From: Isochrysis galbana
Taxonomy: Eukaryota > Haptophyta > Isochrysidales > Isochrysidaceae
Assembly (NCBI GenBank): GCA_018136815.1
Contig: CM030941.1
Location: 2,453,719 to 2,476,492, forward strand
Direction of reading: 5' to 3'
DNA length: 22,774 nucleotides
Part shown: piece after piece, positions 18,100 to 22,774 of the stretch
Position numbering within the stretch: position 1 is the first letter of the stretch
How the letters are laid out: each line of letters begins with the position of its first letter
The notes under the pieces: generated by a model
Database searches by the model: none
Told to the model about the DNA's origin: nothing
What the model saw: only the letters and a program-made list of their open reading frames with translations
Translations under genes and position numbers: made by a program

Positions 18100-20596
18100 A
18101 AAAAAAAAATCTTCTTAAAAAACCCCGCTACGTGTGCGGCGTGAGGCAGTGTGCTTGTGTACCTCCCTACTACCCAACCTTAACCCCTAACAACCCCCTC
18201 CCCCTTCTCCAGTTCCCTCGTTGGCGGAGAAGCTGGTTCCGGGGAGGCCGCGCGCGCTGCTTCGGCCAGGAGTTGGAGAGAAGGGGGCGGGAGACTGTGG
18301 CTCGTCCTTTGCTTTCGGTGTTAGCTTTGGTTATTCTCCCTTAAATAATTTAGATTCCTTTTTTGGTAACTGCTGTGATTCCTACCCAGAGATTTAGCTG
18401 CTTTAGGTGATGTGTCGTAGGTCTAGCCCCCTTGCCGCTTGCAAGAGGTCCTCCGACGTTCCTATGTTGAAATCCTTGTCCACCGTGTACAGCGGGCTTA
18501 TCATTCTCTTAATGTGTTTGTTGCTCGGGGCGTGTAACCCCATATTCTCCCGTTGTTTTTTTAGCCTCTGAAAGAAACCGACTTTCGCCGTTACTAACAG
18601 GTGATATCTCGTGAGGATCGCTCTTAAGATCGACCTGACGGACCTGCCGTCCGCGTTGCCATACTGAATGTTATAGAAGTCGGTTAGAATATACCTCCAC
18701 GCCAAGATACCTAAGTATCCTGAGGAGGGGTGCGGTCTGTCCACCTGATAGCAGAAAAGACGTTGGGGTATTTCGGATCCCGGCTTAAGGCAAATCCCTA
18801 AAAGTCCTTCTATGAATTCAAAGACAGGCTCCGTCGCGATACATGAGGCCAAGTGAGTGGAACTCTCGGGGCTATGCCACAAAAGCGGCATGTCGGATCG
18901 TCGGCAAAACGGTTCGCCGTAGCTATTCTCCTATGTAGAATATGTTTAAAATGCAGATAGGAGTCCCTAGGTGTTAAAAAGTTATATTTGTACAGTTGCG
19001 ATACTTGTTTCCACTTCCCCGAGAGGACCGGTAACCTTTTCTCCCCATCTTAGTGTGGATTTTTGTGCTTTGGTTTTCCTCAAAGCGAGGAACGCTTTAG
19101 TCAAGACCCTGACACTCACATCCTCTAGCGTAGTTTGCGTGCCTTTTAGCGTGTACTCTTGAGGTATCGGATACGCTGTTTCCGCCGGGCCGTCGTACGC
19201 TCGTCCCCACTTCAGTGGGGTGAATAGCTCATCGGGCAATAGTTGCGGGCTGATCCGCTCGTGGATGTGGGGCTCCCCCATAACATTAAGTTGGACTTTG
19301 TGGTGATCGCCTTTTCGGCGCAGATAGAAGTTATGGTCTTTGTCCACTAGAATTTCACCTAGATCATGCGCGTCCGGATCTTCTTGAGGGACTAACTCTT
19401 GCTCCTCCGGAGGAGGAGGCGGGGGCTTCGCTTGTTTTCTAAGAAGGTCCGTATAGTCAGATGTGGTATCTACTAGTCTTGATCTAGTCCATTCGGATAT
19501 CTTTTCCCACGACTTAAGAAGGGGGGCTACTGAAATGTAATTTCCTCTATGACGTATCCACCGTTCTCCGTCCGGCAAGTAAGCCGCGCATTCCTCTGTA
19601 GTGTATATGTCCCCCGTGTCCGGGTTAATCGTATTGTGTACGATAACCGTCTGAAGAGACTCCCATTTAGACCTATGTGAATGGTGAATCGCCGGAGGTT
19701 TGTGGAAAAGATCGTGCCATATCGGGGAGCCCAGGGTTCCTTCCCGTGTGTTTGTTTCCCTATGGAAGTTAATCCGTCTAAAGTTCTCGAGCGCAAGCTT
19801 CCAAAAAGCCGGGAGCGTGCTATTACCTCGAATGCTAGCCGTGAGGCTCTTCACGTCGACCTTCGCGAAGACCGCCGCGCGCCCTAAGGGGGTGCGGCAG
19901 AACCATTGGTCTAAGACCGTTTTCCATTCCGCCGTTGACGGGTTTAGGTAGCGGGCTATCCATATCGCTTGAAGCGCTCGCGTGTGCTCGGCCATGGGGA
20001 GTAGTCCGACACCCAATAGGGGCCCGTCTTCTCTCGTCCCAACTCTCGGGTACGCCGGAAGAGTTATCCATTTTATACCCTCGTGCGAGGAGCCTAACTC
20101 GTCCGCCTGTAGTCGGGGAGATCTATCCCATAGTATTGTTTGAACGTCAGAATCTATGGCCTCCATGAACCACGCCGGCGGGGTGGACGTGGACAACCAA
20201 TATCTCGGCGTCCCGTATATTATGAAGTTCACTAGTAGGGTCCTTCCATGAATGGAGAGACTCGTCATTCCCCTCCATGTTGCGACTTTCTTTTTAAGCT
20301 TGGCGTATAGCTTCTCCCAGAAGGAGTCATTGTCTGTTCCTTCCCAGAATGGGACTCCTAGTATGGTCGCAAATTCGCCTTCGCCGAGCGTTTTAAGATA
20401 AGCTAGCGTCTCGGGGACCTGCGCTCCCGTAAGTGATCCCAATCGTATTAGTATGCTCTTGCTTTTGTTCACTTTAGCCCCGGTGGCGGTTCCATAGCTT
20501 TCTAGAATGTGCATCGCCCTCTCCAATGACTCGAAGGAGTTTGCTAAAATTTGCGTGTCATCCGCAAACTGCGAAAGCCTCAACTCTCTAGGTCCT
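18100..20596 (-). mobile_element. 5'-truncated LINE, copy A, inserted in element B
   Basis: A 2497-bp minus-strand LINE bounded by a 19-bp target duplication. Its 5' end is cut just before the reverse-transcriptase FADD motif; its 3' end has about 300 bases of untranslated DNA and an oligo(T) run on the sense strand (plus-strand A run 18099-18109). Target duplication of this length with 5' truncation is the usual mark of target-primed reverse transcription. Confidence 0.85.
18403..20592 (-). pseudogene. LINE reverse transcriptase C-terminal half, two frameshifts
   Basis: Begins at RLSQFADDTQI, the reverse-transcriptase catalytic motif C (here FADD), then continues through the thumb and a long connector to a CCHC knuckle and a stop at 18403. 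Motifs A and B and any endonuclease domain are missing through 5' truncation. Comparison with copy C shows two frameshifts. Near 19010 the frame must change to restore the block WKQVSQLY (copy C WAHLAKLY). Within the zinc knuckle, near 18880, it must change between CRFCG-IA and ESSTHLASC. The first roughly 75 codons of the longest open frame (upstream of 20592) are antisense to element B and are not LINE A protein. Dead copy. Confidence 0.82.
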
Positions 20597-20615
20597 TCGC
20601 CATGATGGACGAAGA
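20597..20615 (+). repeat. Target-site duplication of LINE copy A, right
   Basis: Identical to 18081-18099; flanking bases differ on both sides, giving exactly 19 bp. Confidence 0.85.
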
Positions 20616-21792
20616 GCTCATGGACACGCCGCTGTCGCCGAAGCGACCGCGCCAGGACGACCCCCCCAGTCAGGTGGGCACAGGAGCCGGCGGGCCGCGC
20701 CCGCGCATCACCACGAACGACACGTACGAGGCCGCCATGCTGGCACCAGCCAGCAGGCAACACACCTCCAGCACAATCCACAGCCACACCTACCACATAG
20801 CACCAGAGGGACGAACCCATAGGGAAGGCCCCCGGGCCGGGACCCTACACAGCCGCGTTACCGCCCTCGTGCTCCGGCGCGAGGGGCCGGCCCGGCGCCA
20901 TACAAGACAGGACCCCATTGGGGAAATGTCGCATCAAAACAGGCACTGGAAAGAGCAGCTTTGGACCCCCATCAGGGGAGACAGCGGCAACAGGGAGGAC
21001 GACACCGGGGAGACACTCCACAGAGACGCCCAGAGGCACGCGGACGACCGCGCCTCGGGCGCTGGAACGACCAGCAAGACACCGGCCCCAGAGGCCCAAC
21101 ATAACCAGCACAATCACGAATTTGGGCCAACACAACAGACACTCCACACAAAACCCGCGAGAGGGAGTGACAACGCGGTAGACGCACTGAGACAACTGGA
21201 CTCTAGAGAAGCAAGACAAGGCAGAGGACTAACCTTGCCTCCCCCCACGGCCACACAGGTGGCCCTCCTCGACGAAGACCTCGAGCCCGAGCTTCAAGAA
21301 GAGGCCGAGTTTCCAGATTCTCACAAAATCATCATCACCTTCACGGCGTACGAGAAGGGCCACAAGGCCAAAGACGAGGAGACCCTAGGCGCCATTGTTG
21401 CGCATCTCAACAAACTAGAAGGCGTCGACCTTGAACCCGACTTTCTGTCTAAGAGCGCTTCCGGACCATGGGAAATAATGGTTACGGCGGATTGCGCGAA
21501 TCAATTTCGCGAGATGTTCAAAGACGTAGTCGACTTTCGCAAGGCGGGCATTCCGTGCCCTATAGCGGTCAAATATCAAACTCTCGACGAGAAACTCAAG
21601 GGGCTCCCCCGGGCGTCCGACAAAGCGGTAGCCGGCGCTTTCCAAGACGTCTCGGCGCACCTAGTGGTGCGCAACTACAAGTTCGAGTTGAAGAGCATTA
21701 TCACGATCAGCTCGCTGCCAACCCATACTCCTGTGGCCAGGCATGGCCTTTTTGTACATGATTTGGCTGGGTTATCTCTTAAGAGGCGGCTG
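20602..21792 (+). pseudogene. LINE-like ORF1 (element B), interrupted by insertion
   Basis: An open frame from the ATG at 20602 (the duplicated start; the original ATG is at 18086) begins MMDEELMDTPLSPKRPRQDD. The first 240 residues or so are low-complexity, rich in R, T, H, P and Q. A folded region follows around HKIIITFTAYEKG, PWEIMVTADCANQF and AVAGAFQDVSAHLVV. An ordered domain after a disordered basic N-terminus fits an ORF1 RNA-binding protein, but I see no zinc knuckle and no family match, so ORF1 is inferred from context. The natural frame ends at 21792, where a 935-bp insert begins, and resumes in frame after it at 22744 (EAPAKVLRDP). The open frame running on to 21999 is read-through into the insert. 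Confidence 0.5.
21777..21792 (+). repeat. Target-site duplication of the 935-bp insert, left
   Basis: TCTTAAGAGGCGGCTG is identical to 22728-22743, with mismatching bases on both sides. Confidence 0.8.
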
Positions 21793-21888
21793 TCAACCTA
21801 CTTTTATAAGTGGGGGACAATGGGGGCCTCGCGCCCCCCACACACCATCGCGGACACCCCCCGGGGTGGGCCCGTACAATCAACCCCA

Positions 21889-21910
21889 GCCCCTGCCCTT
21901 TGGCAGGGGC
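21889..21910. repeat. Perfect hairpin, 9-bp stem and 4-nt loop
   Basis: GCCCCTGCC, loop CTTT, GGCAGGGGC. It lies in the 935-bp insert. Confidence 0.7.
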
Positions 21911-22283
21911 AGGGCACTCAACAATCTGGCCCAGACCCTTCGGGGGCGCGGCCCGCGAGCCGCACTCCCACGCCCGCGCTGGGCCTGCCCTCGAGCTGAC
22001 TCCCCCTCTGTCCCTGGTCGCCAGGCATACAGGTGTCTCTGGGCGGCTCCCATGGCCAGCGGGGCGAGCGTGGGAGAGGCAGGGGGGGCCAGGGGCTGAG
22101 CCCCAGCCTCCACTGCCCCCTGAGCTGCCCTTGCTGGCCCCCTGGGAGCCCTCAAAGGGCCCCTGAGAGCAGGCCAGGGCGCGCCGCATGGCGACGCGCC
22201 GCAGGGACGACGAATGGAGAGAGTGGAGAGAGGGAGAGGGGGGGTTTTGCACCCCCCCCGATGGAGTGCGGTTAGAAACAGGC

Positions 22284-22305
22284 CCCGTTTGCGTTAGCAA
22301 ACGGG
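22284..22305. repeat. Perfect hairpin, 9-bp stem and 4-nt loop
   Basis: CCCGTTTGC, loop GTTA, GCAAACGGG. It lies in the 935-bp insert and has the same geometry as 21889-21910. Confidence 0.7.
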
Positions 22306-22727
22306 TAGGGGGCGGCCGGCGACAGGCGGGAGAGAGAAGGGAGCGGCTCAAGCTCGAGGAGAGTATCCTGAAGGTGGCACAGGCTACTCGACTCGCAGTC
22401 GTTTATTTCTCGAGAACTGCTCACGGCGCGAGCTGGAAGGGCCGATCCTCTTTGTCGACGAGAGGTTCCTCCCCCCCCCCCGGTGCTTTTTCCCGGAGAG
22501 TCGGCCGGCGTCGACCGGTCCGCCTCAATGGGTTTTCCCTCATTTTAACTTGTGGGGAGTTAGAATGGGAGCCGGGGGCTTGCGAGGGGGGAGATGTGGA
22601 GGGGTGCATAGGTGTATGTATCTGTGGCAACAACACGCGCCAAGGTGTACGGGCAGGTGCGCTGAGGGCTGTCGTGTTAGTACCGGGCTAGTGAGAGTAG
22701 TGGTACTAATGCTCAGTTAGATTATTA

Positions 22728-22743
22728 TCTTAAGAGGCGGCTG
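22728..22743 (+). repeat. Target-site duplication of the 935-bp insert, right
   Basis: Identical to 21777-21792; the ORF1 frame continues directly after it. Confidence 0.8.
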
Positions 22744-22774
22744 GAAGCACCTGCAAAGGTGCTTCGAGACCCTT
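22744..22774 (+). pseudogene. Continuation of element B ORF1 after the insert, cut by window edge
   Basis: Reads in the same frame as 20602-21792 once the insert and one duplication copy are ignored (KRRL then EAPAKVLRDP). It also contains a perfect 9-bp stem with GCAA loop at 22744-22765. The element continues beyond the window. Confidence 0.5.

Larger units (their letters stand above)
21793..22727. mobile_element. Unclassified 935-bp insert in element B ORF1
   Basis: Flanked by a 16-bp direct repeat and without terminal inverted repeats (ends TCAACCTAC and GATTATTA). That favours a non-LTR/SINE-type insertion over a DNA transposon. It is GC- and G-rich and encodes no recognisable protein. 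It contains two perfect 9-bp-stem, 4-nt-loop hairpins and ends in an ATTATTA-like tail that could be a 3' retroposon tail. Family unknown. Confidence 0.65.

Noticed and set aside
20593..20820. N-terminal extension of the LINE copy A open frame
   Set aside because: It lies beyond the copy A target duplication and is antisense to element B ORF1, so it is not reverse transcriptase sequence.
18081..22774. Twin-priming (5' inversion of one LINE insertion) to explain the head-to-head arrangement at 20596
   Set aside because: The exact 19-bp repeat at both ends of copy A is explained better by an independent insertion into element B.
1..22774. tRNA and rRNA genes
   Set aside because: No conserved T-loop GGTTCRANYCC sequence in a cloverleaf context and no rRNA core sequence was seen by eye; a covariance-model scan would settle it.

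Overview
The window is nuclear DNA of a eukaryote. Protein-coding genes are split by GT-AG introns of about 100-220 bases, and there are non-LTR retrotransposons, a hAT element, homopolymer and microsatellite tracts, and no bacterial gene organisation. A GC-rich single-celled alga or other protist fits best. That is inference, and I cannot name a lineage from the sequence alone.

Layout, left to right. (1) 1-5289, minus: a full-size ABCA-type ABC transporter (TMD1-NBD1-TMD2-NBD2) in three exons. Its 3' end runs off the left edge of the window. (2) 5290-6890: its upstream region, with a pyrimidine microsatellite, a piggyBac-like zinc-finger tail (minus) and long G-rich tracts. (3) 7122-8481: a small plus-strand gene for a membrane-anchored protein with three cystine-knot-like repeats. 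It lies tail to tail with a minus-strand, membrane-anchored Fe(II)/2-oxoglutarate dioxygenase. (4) 8690-10871: a very GC-rich fragment of a DDE transposase (frameshifted), followed directly by a 5'-truncated LINE (copy C). (5) 11830-13404, minus: a complete four-exon HMCES/SRAP gene (abasic-site DNA-protein crosslink repair) with a C-terminal PCNA-binding motif. (6) 14025-14940: a 900-bp non-autonomous hAT element with 14-bp terminal inverted repeats and an exact 8-bp target duplication, carrying the hAT dimerisation domain. (7) 15131-15231: a scrap of LINE. (8) 15681-16469, minus: an unrecognised multi-pass membrane protein. (9) 17853-18036: a cluster of palindromic GTAAGGCCTTAC boxes. (10) 18081-22774: nested retroelements. 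A plus-strand LINE-like ORF1 (element B) is split at about its fifth codon by a minus-strand 5'-truncated LINE (copy A, 19-bp target duplication). It is split again near codon 397 by an unclassified 935-bp insert (16-bp target duplication).

The likely functional genes are the ABC transporter, the knottin-repeat protein, the dioxygenase, HMCES and the membrane protein. They do not form an obvious pathway. The rest is mainly layered mobile DNA. The most notable points are as follows. Two introns have direct repeats of 11 and 8 nt across their splice sites, which is the signature expected of introner-type intron gain. The LINE family appears to end in an oligo(T), not oligo(A), tract on its sense strand. 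The knottin-repeat protein is unusual. The nested insertions can be dated relative to each other from their target duplications. Exon borders were placed by reading frame, GT-AG sites and family conservation, without transcript data.
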